Source: Scybalomonas sp905214925 (GTDB lineage: Bacteria > Bacillota > Clostridia > Lachnospirales > Lachnospiraceae). Taken from it: a stretch of DNA of 64,000 nucleotides. A program made the translations under genes and the position numbers. Of this stretch, positions 33,531 through 43,294 are shown piece after piece; the stretch's first letter is position 1, and each line of letters opens with the position of its first letter. The notes under the pieces were generated by a model, which saw only the letters and a list, made by a program, of their open reading frames with translations, ran no database searches and was not told the DNA's origin. The DNA is taken from the NCBI GenBank assembly GCA_905214925.1, contig CAJMOB010000004.1, positions 94,208-158,207 of the forward strand, given 5' to 3'.

Positions 33531-36065
33531 TTATATTTCTTTTATCAGTGATTTCTTTTTCTGCTTCTTAATCCAAATTGAAGAAAGAACATGATTCAAA
33601 GTTTTATAATCAATTGGCTTTGAAATATACTCATTCATTCCTGATTCCTTCATTTCAATCAGATCTTCAGCAAAAGTATTGGCGGTTACTGCGACAACTG
33701 GTATTGTTTTCGCATCTTTTCTATCCAATTTACGAATCACTTTTGTAGCCTCACTTCCATTCATAACAGGCATTTTCATATCCATTAAAATGGCATCAAA
33801 TTCATTTTCTTGGCTTTCCTTAAAAAGTGAAATTGCCTCTTTTCCATCCCATGCACAGACAACCTCAATTTCTTGCATATTTAAAAATTCCTTGGAAATC
33901 TCCATATTCAGAGCATTATCTTCTACTAATAGAACTTTTTTTCCTTCAAAAGAACGAGGGGCCTCTTCTATTAATTTCGATATTTCCTCCTTCTGTTCTT
34001 CTACTACTTCAATTGGAAGAATAACAGTAAAAGTTGTTCCTTTATCAATTTTACTTTTCACATGAATTTCTCCATTTAATTTCTGAACATCATTATAGAC
34101 AATCGTCATTCCTAGTCCACTCCCTGTTATTTCTCCCGAATAGAAATGTACTTCCCGTTCAAATGGTTTATAAATATTATTCAGAAATTCTGGACTCATA
34201 CCAATTCCTGTATCTTGAACAATAAACTCATATTTTGGAATTTTTTCTCCTGCCATCTCATGAATTTCTACAACAATTTTTGCACCTTCTTTTGTGTATT
34301 TTATAGCATTTGAAAGTAAGTTACTCAAAATTTGCCTAATTTTGCGCCAATCACTTTTTACATAATCATGTTTAACATCAATGGTATACCAAAAAAACTT
34401 ATTTTGTAATACACATTGTTCTTCAAACATAGACATTAAATCTTCCACACAAATAGAAAGAGAAAATTCTTCTTTTTCTATCTTTTCATATCCTTGTTCT
34501 ACTTTGGAAAACTCTAATACCTCATTAATCAAATCCAAAAGCTGTTTACTGGCCATATTAATTTTATTGACATAATCCTTCGTTCGTTTCTCATTTTTAA
34601 TATCCAATAAGATCATATCCGAAAAATTAATAATCGCATTTAACGGCGTTCGCATATCATGAGAAATATTTGAATAAAATGTATTTTTTGCATCTACTGC
34701 CACTTGTACTGATTCCATCGCATCTTGCACAATTTTTAATTTTGATAATTCTCTTTCTTTTATATCATTAATATTTTGAAATGCTAATATGACTTCATTT
34801 TTAGGCATTGTATTATACAACATCTGCACACTAATCCATTGCAACTTTTCTCCAAAATACCTCCGAAAATCTTCTCTACAACTTTTCTCTGAGCCATTTA
34901 CCACTTTTCTCATATTTTCTAATGAAAATTTTTCTCTAAATTCTTGCCTTACTTCTTCTTCAAATAAGCTTTCTACATAACTTACAAATTGACTATAACA
35001 TCCTTTCTCTTCTAAGGATTCTCGGACTTCTTCTATCTCTTTAAACATAAAATAAGTCTCTTTTTCTAAATCAATTAAGTAAAAGGCATAATAAGAATCA
35101 CCTAGTGCTTGCATAATTCGATTATATAACATTTGTTTTTTCTCCGCTATTTTTCCTTTTATTAATAAAAGAATTGCCACAACTGCAAACACAAATACTA
35201 CAACTAAATACGCTTTTAGAATCATCTCATTACTTATAAGCAAATAGGAGTATGGCATCGTAATAATCGCATACCATCCATTGGAAGCCACACTATAATA
35301 GATACATCTTTTTTCACCAGCAATATTAGAAATAAACGAATGATATAAGCCATGATCCCCTTGTTTTATTTTCAAAAACACCTCATCTACGAATACTTGC
35401 ACTTCTTCTTTTTGCATCATCATTCCATCTAACTCGTAATGCAATAAATTACCATTTGCATCTGTTAAATAAAAATGTTCTTCTTCTAATAATTCCTGTA
35501 TCGTAAACCAGTTTTCCATTTGTTTTGGATAAAGATCCAAAGCTATCACATTTTTTGTATCCCCAATTTGTATTGATAGTGTAATGACCTCTTCCCCTAA
35601 CCAAATATTTTTATATATATCAGTATATGCAACTTCATGATTTGCTTTCAACGCATTTTGATACCATTTTGTAGCAGTCGAATTAAGAGTACTCTCTCCT
35701 TCCCAATCGGTCTTCGTTATGATTTTTCCATCAATGAAAGCATACATTTGAAGATCTTCTATTGGTAAAATATTCTCCATATGATTAACATAACTTCCCA
35801 TCCACTCTCGGATTTCAGACTTGTTTGCTCCATCTTGAAGCAAACCTTCTAACCCTTTTGCAGCCGTCTTCAACATTTGCTCATACTGTTGAATGTACCC
35901 TTCTTCTATGACTGCTAACTGTTGTGAAATTTCTTCTCCCATCATCTGAACATTTTTTAATAACTCTTTCTTAGAAATTACAATTGTTACTCCCGCTAAT
36001 GAAATGCAAAATAAAATAATGATTATAGCGACTGGTATTTTCTTTATTATTTTCTGCATACCCAT
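33531..36065 (-). CDS. Hybrid sensor histidine kinase/response regulator
   Basis: An 844-residue membrane protein. Two membrane segments (about residues 11-31 and 283-304) flank a double-Cache-like extracellular sensor of about 250 residues. Then come a linker with a possible PAS fold (about 320-440), the H-box NISHDMRTPLNAIINFSDMI, ATPase boxes NLLSNAIKYTKE, QDTGIGMS and GSGLGMTIV, and a C-terminal receiver (about 700-820) with phospho-acceptor Asp in DAILMDMKMPVMNG. There is no output DNA-binding domain, so it must act on another partner. The leader has a hairpin (TCTCCTTA/TAAGGAGA) and repeat A copy 6. Confidence 0.93.
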   Translation of the reverse strand: MGMQKIIKKIPVAIIIILFCISLAGVTIVISKKELLKNVQMMGEEISQQLAVIEEGYIQQYEQMLKTAAKGLEGLLQDGANKSEIREWMGSYVNHMENILPIEDLQMYAFIDGKIITKTDWEGESTLNSTATKWYQNALKANHEVAYTDIYKNIWLGEEVITLSIQIGDTKNVIALDLYPKQMENWFTIQELLEEEHFYLTDANGNLLHYELDGMMMQKEEVQVFVDEVFLKIKQGDHGLYHSFISNIAGEKRCIYYSVASNGWYAIITMPYSYLLISNEMILKAYLVVVFVFAVVAILLLIKGKIAEKKQMLYNRIMQALGDSYYAFYLIDLEKETYFMFKEIEEVRESLEEKGCYSQFVSYVESLFEEEVRQEFREKFSLENMRKVVNGSEKSCREDFRRYFGEKLQWISVQMLYNTMPKNEVILAFQNINDIKERELSKLKIVQDAMESVQVAVDAKNTFYSNISHDMRTPLNAIINFSDMILLDIKNEKRTKDYVNKINMASKQLLDLINEVLEFSKVEQGYEKIEKEEFSLSICVEDLMSMFEEQCVLQNKFFWYTIDVKHDYVKSDWRKIRQILSNLLSNAIKYTKEGAKIVVEIHEMAGEKIPKYEFIVQDTGIGMSPEFLNNIYKPFEREVHFYSGEITGSGLGMTIVYNDVQKLNGEIHVKSKIDKGTTFTVILPIEVVEEQKEEISKLIEEAPRSFEGKKVLLVEDNALNMEISKEFLNMQEIEVVCAWDGKEAISLFKESQENEFDAILMDMKMPVMNGSEATKVIRKLDRKDAKTIPVVAVTANTFAEDLIEMKESGMNEYISKPIDYKTLNHVLSSIWIKKQKKKSLIKEI

Positions 36066-36092
36066 TTCCTTGCTCTTTCTTTTTTATTCCAT

Positions 36093-36120
36093 CTCTCCTT
36101 AATAAAACTAAGGAGAATAT
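36093..36120 (-). other. Hairpin in the hybrid kinase leader
   Basis: Minus strand TCTCCTTA-GTTTTAT-TAAGGAGA, about 30 bases ahead of the start codon. Its 3' arm resembles a ribosome site but the ATG that follows is closed at once by TAA. Possibly a regulatory hairpin. Confidence 0.4.
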
Positions 36121-36132
36121 TTCAATTTAAAA

Positions 36133-36222
36133 ACGATGAGAAATTTGTAATATAAATTTCTCATATTCGCGGGCGACAATCAAACAGTGCGCTTGCCTTA
36201 TGCCTTCCACGCAAATCAAGAG
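36133..36222 (-). repeat. Dispersed repeat A, copy 6 (leader of hybrid kinase)
   Basis: Minus strand: TTGCGTGGAAGGCATAAGGC, a shortened middle, GCCCGCGAATATGAGAAATT and a re-paired terminal hairpin GAGAAATTTATA/TACAAATTTCTC ending TCATCGTT. The compensated terminal stem (GAGAAATTT/AAATTTCTC versus GAGAAACTC-type elsewhere) suggests pairing matters. Confidence 0.65.
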
Positions 36223-36462
36223 TTTTATTCCACAGGATAATTCTTATTGCTCATTTTTCACTTTACTATAATTTCTAATTTTTTAATCCCTTCTCTCTTT
36301 TTTCATTAACTACTCTTATTAGTCATTATATCACATATTTCTATAATTATCGCATAATTCTTCTAAAATCTGAGAGAAACTTTTAAAATCTACTTTTCTA
36401 TAAGTCTATGAGCACATAATAGTAAGAAATATGCTCTTCACCATCTTCTTATTAATACATAC
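36223..36462. other. Gene-free AT-rich stretch
   Basis: Probably contains the promoter of the hybrid kinase gene (minus strand). No coding or strongly structured feature seen. Confidence 0.35.
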
Positions 36463-36568
36463 AAAAGGACTGTGACTTATTTTAAACATTAAACAAAATA
36501 GGCAAATAATAAAAACTATAAATGCCAATATTTTGTAAAATCATTTCTTTCGTCACAGCCCTTTTTTA
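36463..36568 (-). terminator. Long-loop terminator of the small secreted-protein gene
   Basis: AAAAAGGGCTGTGAC at 36568-36552 pairs with GTCACAGTCCTTTT at 36475-36463 across an AT-rich loop of about 75 bases that itself holds ATTTTGTAAAAT-like pairing. Confidence 0.5.
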
Positions 36569-36626
36569 CTATTATTCTATAAGGGATATCTCTTATTATT
36601 TCTATTAATTTTTATATCATAAGAAA

Positions 36627-36986
36627 CTAGCAGCCTCTACGACCTTGTGTCGTTCCTCCAGAACAATATTCATACATTCTTTCATAGAACTCTTTATCTT
36701 CCTTTGAAATACTTCCTTCTTTTTCTGCACGTTTTAAATTTTCTTCAAATTGTTTTTTGGATACTAGATTTCCATTTTCATCCATCATCATATCATATAC
36801 ACCGCCACCACAGTTAGAACGGGAAGAAGATACAAAAGGTGTTGTTGTCTGTTCTTCTTCTACTTTTACAAACGATTGTGTACTGTCATCAGAGAGAGTT
36901 TTTCCTTTTGCTCCTGCAAAAACACTTGTACTTACTGCAAATGTAGCTACCATCATCCCTGCCACTGCAATCCACTTTTTATTCAT
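36627..36986 (-). CDS. Small secreted Cys-containing protein
   Basis: A 119-residue protein with a clear signal peptide (MNKKWIAVAGMMVATFAVST, cleavage near AFAGA at residue 25). The mature part has three Cys residues: SNCGGGVYDMM, YEYCSGG and the C-terminal GRRGC. The central part (SKKQFEENLKRAEKEGSI) is charged and helical. No family recognised. It lies upstream-adjacent in the same orientation after the kinase gene of a two-component system and shares an operator-like sequence with it, so it is likely a target or an accessory of that system. Confidence 0.75.
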   Translation of the reverse strand: MNKKWIAVAGMMVATFAVSTSVFAGAKGKTLSDDSTQSFVKVEEEQTTTPFVSSSRSNCGGGVYDMMMDENGNLVSKKQFEENLKRAEKEGSISKEDKEFYERMYEYCSGGTTQGRRGC

Positions 36987-37035
36987 AATACTTACCTCTT
37001 CTTTCTTTTGTTATTTCATTTATTAAGGTAAGCCT

Positions 37036-37070
37036 ATGATAACTCTCTTTTATGGAGTTTTTATGAATAA
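37036..37070 (-). promoter_or_regulatory. Putative response-regulator site, secreted-protein promoter
   Basis: Minus strand TTCATAAAAACTCCATA (37066-37050 region) lies ten bases before a -10-like TATCAT. The 20-base block matches 17 of 20 positions in the block at 39341-39360 ahead of the response regulator gene, with the same ten-base distance to the -10. Confidence 0.6.
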
Positions 37071-37074
37071 CTCT

Positions 37075-38541
37075 CTATTTTTTTGGAAGTCTTACAATAA
37101 ATGTACTTCCTTTTCCTAACTGACTCTTCACTTCGATGGTTCCACCATGTGCGATAACAATAGACTTTACAACCGCAAGCCCTATTCCAGAACCACCTGT
37201 ATTTTTTGTCCTTGAACTATCGATACGATAAAGATACTCAAAAATATTTTCTAATTCCTCTTCTGGCATTCCAACACCTGTATCTTGTAATATAAAAATA
37301 AGCTGATGTGCCTTCTCTTCCACTTTTGCTATGATTTCTCCGTTTTCTTTTGTATATTTAATGGCATTGGAAAGTAAATTCATAATTACTTGACTCATCT
37401 GATCTTGGTCAGCAAAAATCTCACAAGGCTTTCCGCTCACAGTTACTTTCAGTTTCTTTTCTCTCCATTCTTGTTCCAACACAGATACTGTCTGTCTCAA
37501 TAATTGAGTAAAATCAAAAGATTCTTTTTGAATAAAGACACGTTGATTTTCTAATTCCACAATCCGATGAATTTGACCTGACATCCTTGATAATCGTAAC
37601 ACTTCTGTAAGACAGCTTTCTAGCCTTTCCTTTGTCGGCTCAAAAATTTCATCGATCATGGCTTCTAAGTTAGACTGCAATGCTGCTAACGGGGTTCGAA
37701 ATTCATGGGCATAATCTCTTGCCATAGTTTTCTTTATTCTCTGTTGCTGTTCTAGGGTATCCCCTAATGTATTCACACTTTTAATTAATTGATCCAACTC
37801 TTTTGTATTGGATATTAGCTCAATTCTTCCTATATATTGTTGTTGCTCTAATTGTTTCGTGCGTTCTATCACAACTTGTAATGGCTTTGCAATTCGATCC
37901 GCTAAAAAACTTCCCATCAAAAATGCGATAATCAGTAAAATAACTGCAACTATCACAAACACAAAATTTACAAGACTAATAAACTGTAAATCCTCTTTAT
38001 GGAAAAAGAACGGTCCATAATAACCGAGTACAACACTTCCATAAAACGTATTTTCTTTTTGTAATGGATATACTTTTTCTGTATACTGTCCTTCCCAATT
38101 TGGATACCTCTTTTGCATCATCTCTTGCATATTTTTGTGCATTTCTTCGCATCCTGATACATTAGAACAGCTTTCACAATAGATCTCTTTATCGTTTTCA
38201 TCTTTTATCATAAAAACGATTCCTTGTTTCAACGCTTCTTTTCCTAGTCGCTTAAAAAATTCAAAACTTGGCTCCCCTTCTGTTTCAAACTCATCCAGTA
38301 CTGTTGCCACAAGGTTTTGATTTTCTTCCTCCTGTCTTTGTTGAACGTACACTTTAAAATGATGTTCCAACATAATATTCGAAATAATAAGCAAGGATAA
38401 TACTAAAAATAAAGCCATAAAACCATAAGAAAGCATAAGACGCATTCGTAAACTTACTTTTCTCCCACTTCTATCCCATCTCCATTTTTTCTTATAAAAT
38501 TTCTCCCTCTTTTGTGTTTCTTTTTTCTCATTCACCACCAA
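37075..38541 (-). CDS. HAMP sensor histidine kinase with extracellular Cys motif
   Basis: A 488-residue membrane kinase. A basic N-terminus and first membrane segment (about residues 31-55) precede an extracellular domain with C122-x2-C125-x5-C131-x3-H135, a likely metal- or thiol-reactive site. The second segment (about 185-210), HAMP linker, H-box RDYAHEFRTPLAALQSNLEA, and ATPase boxes NLLSNAIKYTKEN, QDTGVGMP and GSGIGLAVVKS follow. It overlaps the end of the response regulator gene by 14 bases. Confidence 0.92.
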   Translation of the reverse strand: MVVNEKKETQKREKFYKKKWRWDRSGRKVSLRMRLMLSYGFMALFLVLSLLIISNIMLEHHFKVYVQQRQEEENQNLVATVLDEFETEGEPSFEFFKRLGKEALKQGIVFMIKDENDKEIYCESCSNVSGCEEMHKNMQEMMQKRYPNWEGQYTEKVYPLQKENTFYGSVVLGYYGPFFFHKEDLQFISLVNFVFVIVAVILLIIAFLMGSFLADRIAKPLQVVIERTKQLEQQQYIGRIELISNTKELDQLIKSVNTLGDTLEQQQRIKKTMARDYAHEFRTPLAALQSNLEAMIDEIFEPTKERLESCLTEVLRLSRMSGQIHRIVELENQRVFIQKESFDFTQLLRQTVSVLEQEWREKKLKVTVSGKPCEIFADQDQMSQVIMNLLSNAIKYTKENGEIIAKVEEKAHQLIFILQDTGVGMPEEELENIFEYLYRIDSSRTKNTGGSGIGLAVVKSIVIAHGGTIEVKSQLGKGSTFIVRLPKK

Positions 38542-39217
38542 ATTTATACCCCATTCCTCGAACTGTAATAATATACTTTGGCTTACTACTATTTTCTTCT
38601 ATTTTTGCTCTTAAGTTTTTAATATGGGAATCAATGGTTCGATCATATCCGTCAAATTCCATTCCAAAAGAAATTTCAATTAGTTCTTCTCTTGTAAATG
38701 TCTTTTTAGGGTACTTTGCCATAGAAACAAACAGCTTCCACTCATTTGGTGTAAGATTCACTACTTCACCTCTTTTTTTCACCTCATGAGAATCAAAATT
38801 AACTTCTAACTCCCCTTGATTCCAACTCATCACATGAAATAATGGAGAAATATCGTCTCCACATCTACGAAATAAACTAGCCACTCGTGCCATCAATTCC
38901 CTTGGAGAAAATGGTTTTGTAAGGTAATCATCCGCTCCAATATTCAATCCATAAATTTTTTGTTCTTCTTCTATCTTCGCCGTTAACATAATAATCGGCA
39001 CTCTCGATTCTCTACGAATGATCTGACACACTTCTTCTCCTGATATTTTAGGAAGCATCAGATCTAAAAGAATCATATCTGGATTCGTTTGATGGAATTG
39101 TTGTAATGCCTCTTCTCCATCTCTTGCACAAAAAACAATATATCCTTCCTTTTTTAAATAGGCTTCTACTACTTCAATTAATTTCTCTTCGTCATCGACA
39201 ACTAATACTTTTTTCAT
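38528..39217 (-). CDS. OmpR-family response regulator
   Basis: A 229-residue regulator: receiver with VVDDEEKL, phospho-acceptor in MILLDLMLPK and LTKPFSP, then a winged-helix domain ending YIITVRGMGYKFGGE. First gene of the RR-HK operon. The promoter region carries the same operator-like block as the small secreted-protein gene, suggesting autoregulation. Confidence 0.94.
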   Translation of the reverse strand: MKKVLVVDDEEKLIEVVEAYLKKEGYIVFCARDGEEALQQFHQTNPDMILLDLMLPKISGEEVCQIIRRESRVPIIMLTAKIEEEQKIYGLNIGADDYLTKPFSPRELMARVASLFRRCGDDISPLFHVMSWNQGELEVNFDSHEVKKRGEVVNLTPNEWKLFVSMAKYPKKTFTREELIEISFGMEFDGYDRTIDSHIKNLRAKIEENSSKPKYIITVRGMGYKFGGE

Positions 39218-39250
39218 TTATCGCTCCCTATCGTTCTGTTCACTTATCCA

Positions 39251-39312
39251 TATAGAATGTGCTTTGTACATGACTCATATCCTTCGTCACAATAGCAATA
39301 CACACGCCCTCC
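39251..39312 (-). repeat. Possible degenerate repeat B
   Basis: AATGTGCTTTGTACA, then CTTCGTCACAATAGCAATAC and CACGCC, in the order seen in the copy at 45866-45966. Identity is patchy, so this is tentative. It would lie in the leader of the response regulator gene. Confidence 0.3.
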
Positions 39313-39325
39313 ATTTTAACCATTA

Positions 39326-39360
39326 ATTTTATATAATCTTCATGGAGATTTTATGAAGAA
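39326..39360 (-). promoter_or_regulatory. Putative autoregulatory site of the two-component operon
   Basis: Minus strand TTCATAAAATCTCCATG followed ten bases on by TAAAAT as a -10. Counterpart of the site at 37036-37070. The site occupies the -35 position, as for promoters activated by OmpR-type regulators. Confidence 0.6.
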
Positions 39361-39497
39361 CCGATTTTCCTCCTAATTTTTATTATTTTTTATTCTATAT
39401 ATAAGCATAGCTTATGCTCCTATTGTATTAGCAACTCTTACCTTGACTCATTATCTTTATTATATATTATAGCAGGAGCATAGCCCATTATATCACG
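39361..39497. other. AT-rich gap
   Basis: Contains a TTGACT...TATTAT promoter-like pair on the plus strand with no gene behind it; otherwise nothing seen. Confidence 0.3.
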
Positions 39498-39548
39498 AAA
39501 AAAGATGTGGTCGCCACAAAACTAATTGTAACAGCCACATCTTTTCTT
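39498..39548 (-). terminator. Aldehyde dehydrogenase terminator
   Basis: AAAAGATGTGG pairs with CCACATCTTTT over a loop of 24 bases; T-runs on both strands. Confidence 0.75.
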
Positions 39549-39579
39549 TCTTATATGAAGTTAATATTTTCTCTTATCT

Positions 39580-41064
39580 TTAATAAAATCCAGATGGATT
39601 TTCAGAAAGGTTAATTAAAATATTTTTCATCTGTGTATAGTGATCTAAGATTACTTTATGCGTCTCACGTCCAATACCAGATTCCTTATATCCACCAAAT
39701 GGAGCTCCAGCAGGAATTGAATTATAAGTATTTACCCACATACGGCCTGTTTCAATGGCACGGCTCACGCGAATGGCGCGATTAATATCACGTGTCCACA
39801 CCGCTCCACCGAGTCCATAACGGCTATCATTTGCCATTTGAATTACTTCTTCTTCATCACGGAATTTAATAATACAAGCAACTGGGCCAAAGACTTCTTC
39901 CCTTGCCACTTTCATATCGTTTGTCACATTAACAAGCAACGTTGGTTTCATAAAAAATCCATTGGCTAGCTCACCTTCCACTGCTCGCTCTCCACCACAA
40001 GCGACGATAGCGCCTTCTTGCTTTGCTTCTTCGATCCAACCTAAAATTTTCTTCAATTGACCTTCATTAATCTGTGAGCCCATCTGGACACCATCTTCCC
40101 AAGGAAGTCCGACTTTCACTTGATTAAATCTCTCTACCGCTTCTTCTACAAACCGATCATAAATGTCTTCGTGCACAAACACTCTAGAACCTGCACAGCA
40201 TACCTGTCCTTGGTTAAATAAAATACCAAGTTGTACCCCATCCATTGCCATATCCCATTTACAGTCTGGGAAAAAGATATTCGCAGATTTACCACCTAGT
40301 TCTAAAGTAGCAGGAATTAAGCGATCTGCTGCTGCTCTTGCAATATCCTGTCCGATTTCTGTAGAACCTGTAAAGGCAAGTTTTCGGAATCCTTTGTGTT
40401 CTAAAATATAATTTCCAGCTTTTGAACCACTACCGGTTATAATATTAATAACACCTGCTGGTACAACATCTTTAATTAACTCTGCTAATACTAATACACT
40501 AAGAGAAGTAGAGCTGGATGGTTTTAATACGCTACAGCAACCTGCCGCTAACACAGGTGCTAACTTCCAAGCTGCCATAAGAAATGGGAAATTCCAAGGC
40601 ACGATTTGTCCTACTACCCCAATTGGCTCTCTTAAAATCAAACTAAGTGTTTGATTATCTAATAGAGTGGCACTTCCCTCCTCCGCAAGGATAACCCCTG
40701 CAAAATAACGGAAATGCTCTGCTGAAAATGGAATATCAATCGCCATTGTCTCACGAAGTGGCTTTCCATTGTCCAGTGTTTCTACCATAGCAAGAAGCTC
40801 TTTATTTTCATCGATAATATCTGCAATCTTATTTAACACAGCTGCTCTTTCAGCTGCTGTTGTATTCTTCCAAGACTCAAATGCTTTCCAAGCAGACTCT
40901 ACGGCTCTATCCACATCTTCTCGAGTCGCTTCCGCACAAGTGGCTAATTCTCTTCCATCTGCTGGGCAATAACTTTTAAATGTCTTTCCATCTGCACTAT
41001 CTACCCATTGTCCTCCAATGAATAACTGATAAGAATCTTTTATGTAATCCCGAATTTGAACCAT
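39580..41064 (-). CDS. NAD(P)-dependent aldehyde dehydrogenase
   Basis: Oxidises an aldehyde to the acid. The chosen start gives 494 residues, typical for the superfamily. Motifs: VGQIVPWNFPFLMAAWKLAP (Asn of the active site), the Glu in LELGGKSANIFF, the catalytic Cys in FNQGQVCCAGSRVFVHE, and GPVACI with EEVFGPVA. The substrate is not determined; wording is like betaine/retinal-type ALDHs. The start at 41064 follows AAAGGAGGATATT; an upstream ATG at 41100 lacks a ribosome site. A good promoter lies 84-112 bases upstream. Confidence 0.93.
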   Translation of the reverse strand: MVQIRDYIKDSYQLFIGGQWVDSADGKTFKSYCPADGRELATCAEATREDVDRAVESAWKAFESWKNTTAAERAAVLNKIADIIDENKELLAMVETLDNGKPLRETMAIDIPFSAEHFRYFAGVILAEEGSATLLDNQTLSLILREPIGVVGQIVPWNFPFLMAAWKLAPVLAAGCCSVLKPSSSTSLSVLVLAELIKDVVPAGVINIITGSGSKAGNYILEHKGFRKLAFTGSTEIGQDIARAAADRLIPATLELGGKSANIFFPDCKWDMAMDGVQLGILFNQGQVCCAGSRVFVHEDIYDRFVEEAVERFNQVKVGLPWEDGVQMGSQINEGQLKKILGWIEEAKQEGAIVACGGERAVEGELANGFFMKPTLLVNVTNDMKVAREEVFGPVACIIKFRDEEEVIQMANDSRYGLGGAVWTRDINRAIRVSRAIETGRMWVNTYNSIPAGAPFGGYKESGIGRETHKVILDHYTQMKNILINLSENPSGFY

Positions 41065-41147
41065 AATATCCTCCTTTACCTCACAAAAAAGTGAGCCCAA
41101 TCCATTACTTATTTTTAATTTTACCCTTTCACTAGTGATTTTCTTTC

Positions 41148-41176
41148 ATCATACGCTTAAATAGTTGCACCGTCAA
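41148..41176 (-). promoter_or_regulatory. Promoter of aldehyde dehydrogenase gene
   Basis: Minus strand TTGACG (41176-41171), 17-base spacer, TATGAT (41153-41148). It is flanked by an inverted pair, CAGTGATT near 41198-41191 and AATCACTAG near 41140-41132, which could hold a dimeric regulator. Confidence 0.7.
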
Positions 41177-41198
41177 CCATCGTTATTTTAATCACTGA

Positions 41199-41497
41199 AA
41201 TCAAAAAATAGATTGTTAAATCTAATGCATATCTTACTAAAAAAGGACAGATGATTCCTCGTTTTCATTTTATTAATATTACACAAAACTCTCCTTCCTT
41301 TTTCTTATACTTGCTTTTCTTAATTTCATCAAACTTTCTTTTAGAATAGTAATTTCTAAAAATTAATTCCTGAAAATTCGACTAAATCACTAAAGGTTAT
41401 TGTTAAAAAATAGTCTTTATTCTTTTAGGATTACAAATTTTTTTAGGTAAATATGTTTATTATTTAACTATTGTTTTTTTATACAATCTAGCATCTT
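41199..41497. other. AT-rich gap after ABC exporter operon
   Basis: About 300 bases without a gene. No clear terminator hairpin for the exporter operon was found; nothing else recognised. Confidence 0.35.
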
Positions 41498-43294
41498 TTA
41501 TGCAAATTGACTATAATAAAGGCTAGCATAAGCTCCTTTCTTTTCTAAAAGTTCTTGATGATTTCCTTGTTCAATAATATTTCCGTTTTCCATAAACAAA
41601 ATAATATCTGCATCCCGAATTGTTGATAGACGATGTGCAATTACAAAGCTAGTACGGCCATTCATTAATTCCTCCATAGCTTTATTAATCTCTGTTTCCG
41701 TACGAGTATCAACACTAGAGGTTGCCTCATCTAAAATCAAAATAGGCGGATTGCATAAAAATACCCTTGCTATTGTTAATAATTGTCGTTGCCCAACAGA
41801 TAAATTAGAACCCTCATTATCTAACATCGTGTCATAACCTTGTGGCATTGTACGAATAAAATAATCCACTTTTGCTGCTTTCGCCGCAGATATAATTTCT
41901 TCCCGTGTTGCATTCGGTTTACCATAAGCGATATTTTCTGCTATCGTACCACTAAAGAGCCAAGTATCTTGTAATACCATACCAAAATTTTGTCGCAATC
42001 CTTTCCTTGTTAAATCGATAGATGATATGCCATCAATTAAAATTTTTCCTCCATTTACTTCATAAAATCGCATAAGTAAATTGATCAAAGTTGTTTTCCC
42101 TGCTCCTGTACTTCCTACAACCGCAATTTTTTGACCTGGCTTTACAGTAAAACTAATATCCTTCATTAAAAGTTTAGAAGATGTGTAACCAAAACTGACA
42201 TGTTCAAATGCAATCTTTCCTTTTGCACGTTCTAAAGTAATAGGTGAAGCTGTATCTGCTATTTCCTCTTCACTATCTAATAATTGAAAAGTTCGTTCTG
42301 CTGAAGCTAAAGCAGACTGCAATGTGTTAATCATAAATGAGGCCTGTGTAAGAGGTTCTGCCGATTGATTGACATATTGGAAAAAAGCCTGTACGACACC
42401 AATCGACATCGTCCCATTCAGCATAGCACTTCCTGCAATAACTGCAATCACTGACTGTCCTAATCGAGTAATAAGTCGAATGAGTGGATTAACACTATTT
42501 GTTAAAAAATCTGCCTTTTGAGTAGCCTTTCTATTTAATTCTGTATTAGCACACACTTGCTCAATGCTTTCTTTCTCGTGGTTATATGCTTTAATAATAT
42601 TTCTTCCAGTATAATATTCTTCTACAATCCCCGTTAATGTACCAAGTGTATCTTGTCGAAGTGCAGCATATTTCAAGTTTTTAGTTGCTACAATTCGAGT
42701 AATTACCATACTAATAAGCATAAATATTAAAAAGACAAAGGTTAAGAGAATATTATAATAGAACATAACAGCTAATGATCCGATAATAGTCCCAATAGCA
42801 ACTAGTAATTTTAAAAGACCTGTCTGAAGTGTTTCTGTTATTTTATCCAAATCATTCGTTACCCTACTTAATATTTCTCCAGATTTATTCTGATCAAAAA
42901 AACGTAATGGTAGTACATTTAATTTTGCTCCGATTTGTTGACGTAACGTTAAAGTTAAAGTATCTGCAACACTGGCCATTAAAAATGACTGCAAATAATA
43001 AAATAGCCATGTGAATAAATAAAGTATCGATAATGACAATAGACTTTGCCCAACGCCATCCCATGTAATTTTATATGGTATTCCTTGTTCTTTTGCATAT
43101 TGGATACTCTGCCATATAGCATCAATCACCTGTGCACTTTTAAATGGTGTATAAATCGCTAATATGGTATAGAGAATAATCGATCCTCCAACTATCGAAA
43201 GACGAAAACGCTGCTTTTTTAATAGGCCACATAAACGTATAATCGTATTTTTCATATTTTGTGGAGCATCGTAGTTTAATTTCTTTTCTTTCAT
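41498..43294 (-). CDS. ABC exporter half-transporter, canonical ATPase
   Basis: A 598-residue membrane-ATPase fusion of the multidrug/lipid exporter (MsbA/BmrA-like) class: six membrane helices in residues about 30-330, then an ATP-binding domain with Walker A VGSTGAGKTTLINLL, Q-loop, signature LSVGQRQ, Walker B LILDEATSSVD with the catalytic Glu and H-loop IAHRLSTI. All catalytic residues are intact, unlike its partner. It overlaps the partner gene by four bases, so the pair should be translationally coupled and form a heterodimer. Confidence 0.94.
   Translation of the reverse strand: MKEKKLNYDAPQNMKNTIIRLCGLLKKQRFRLSIVGGSIILYTILAIYTPFKSAQVIDAIWQSIQYAKEQGIPYKITWDGVGQSLLSLSILYLFTWLFYYLQSFLMASVADTLTLTLRQQIGAKLNVLPLRFFDQNKSGEILSRVTNDLDKITETLQTGLLKLLVAIGTIIGSLAVMFYYNILLTFVFLIFMLISMVITRIVATKNLKYAALRQDTLGTLTGIVEEYYTGRNIIKAYNHEKESIEQVCANTELNRKATQKADFLTNSVNPLIRLITRLGQSVIAVIAGSAMLNGTMSIGVVQAFFQYVNQSAEPLTQASFMINTLQSALASAERTFQLLDSEEEIADTASPITLERAKGKIAFEHVSFGYTSSKLLMKDISFTVKPGQKIAVVGSTGAGKTTLINLLMRFYEVNGGKILIDGISSIDLTRKGLRQNFGMVLQDTWLFSGTIAENIAYGKPNATREEIISAAKAAKVDYFIRTMPQGYDTMLDNEGSNLSVGQRQLLTIARVFLCNPPILILDEATSSVDTRTETEINKAMEELMNGRTSFVIAHRLSTIRDADIILFMENGNIIEQGNHQELLEKKGAYASLYYSQFA

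Noticed and set aside
39436..39465. TTGACT...TATTAT promoter-like pair on the plus strand
   Set aside because: It points into a terminator and the 3' end of the aldehyde dehydrogenase gene; no gene follows. Chance in AT-rich DNA is more likely.
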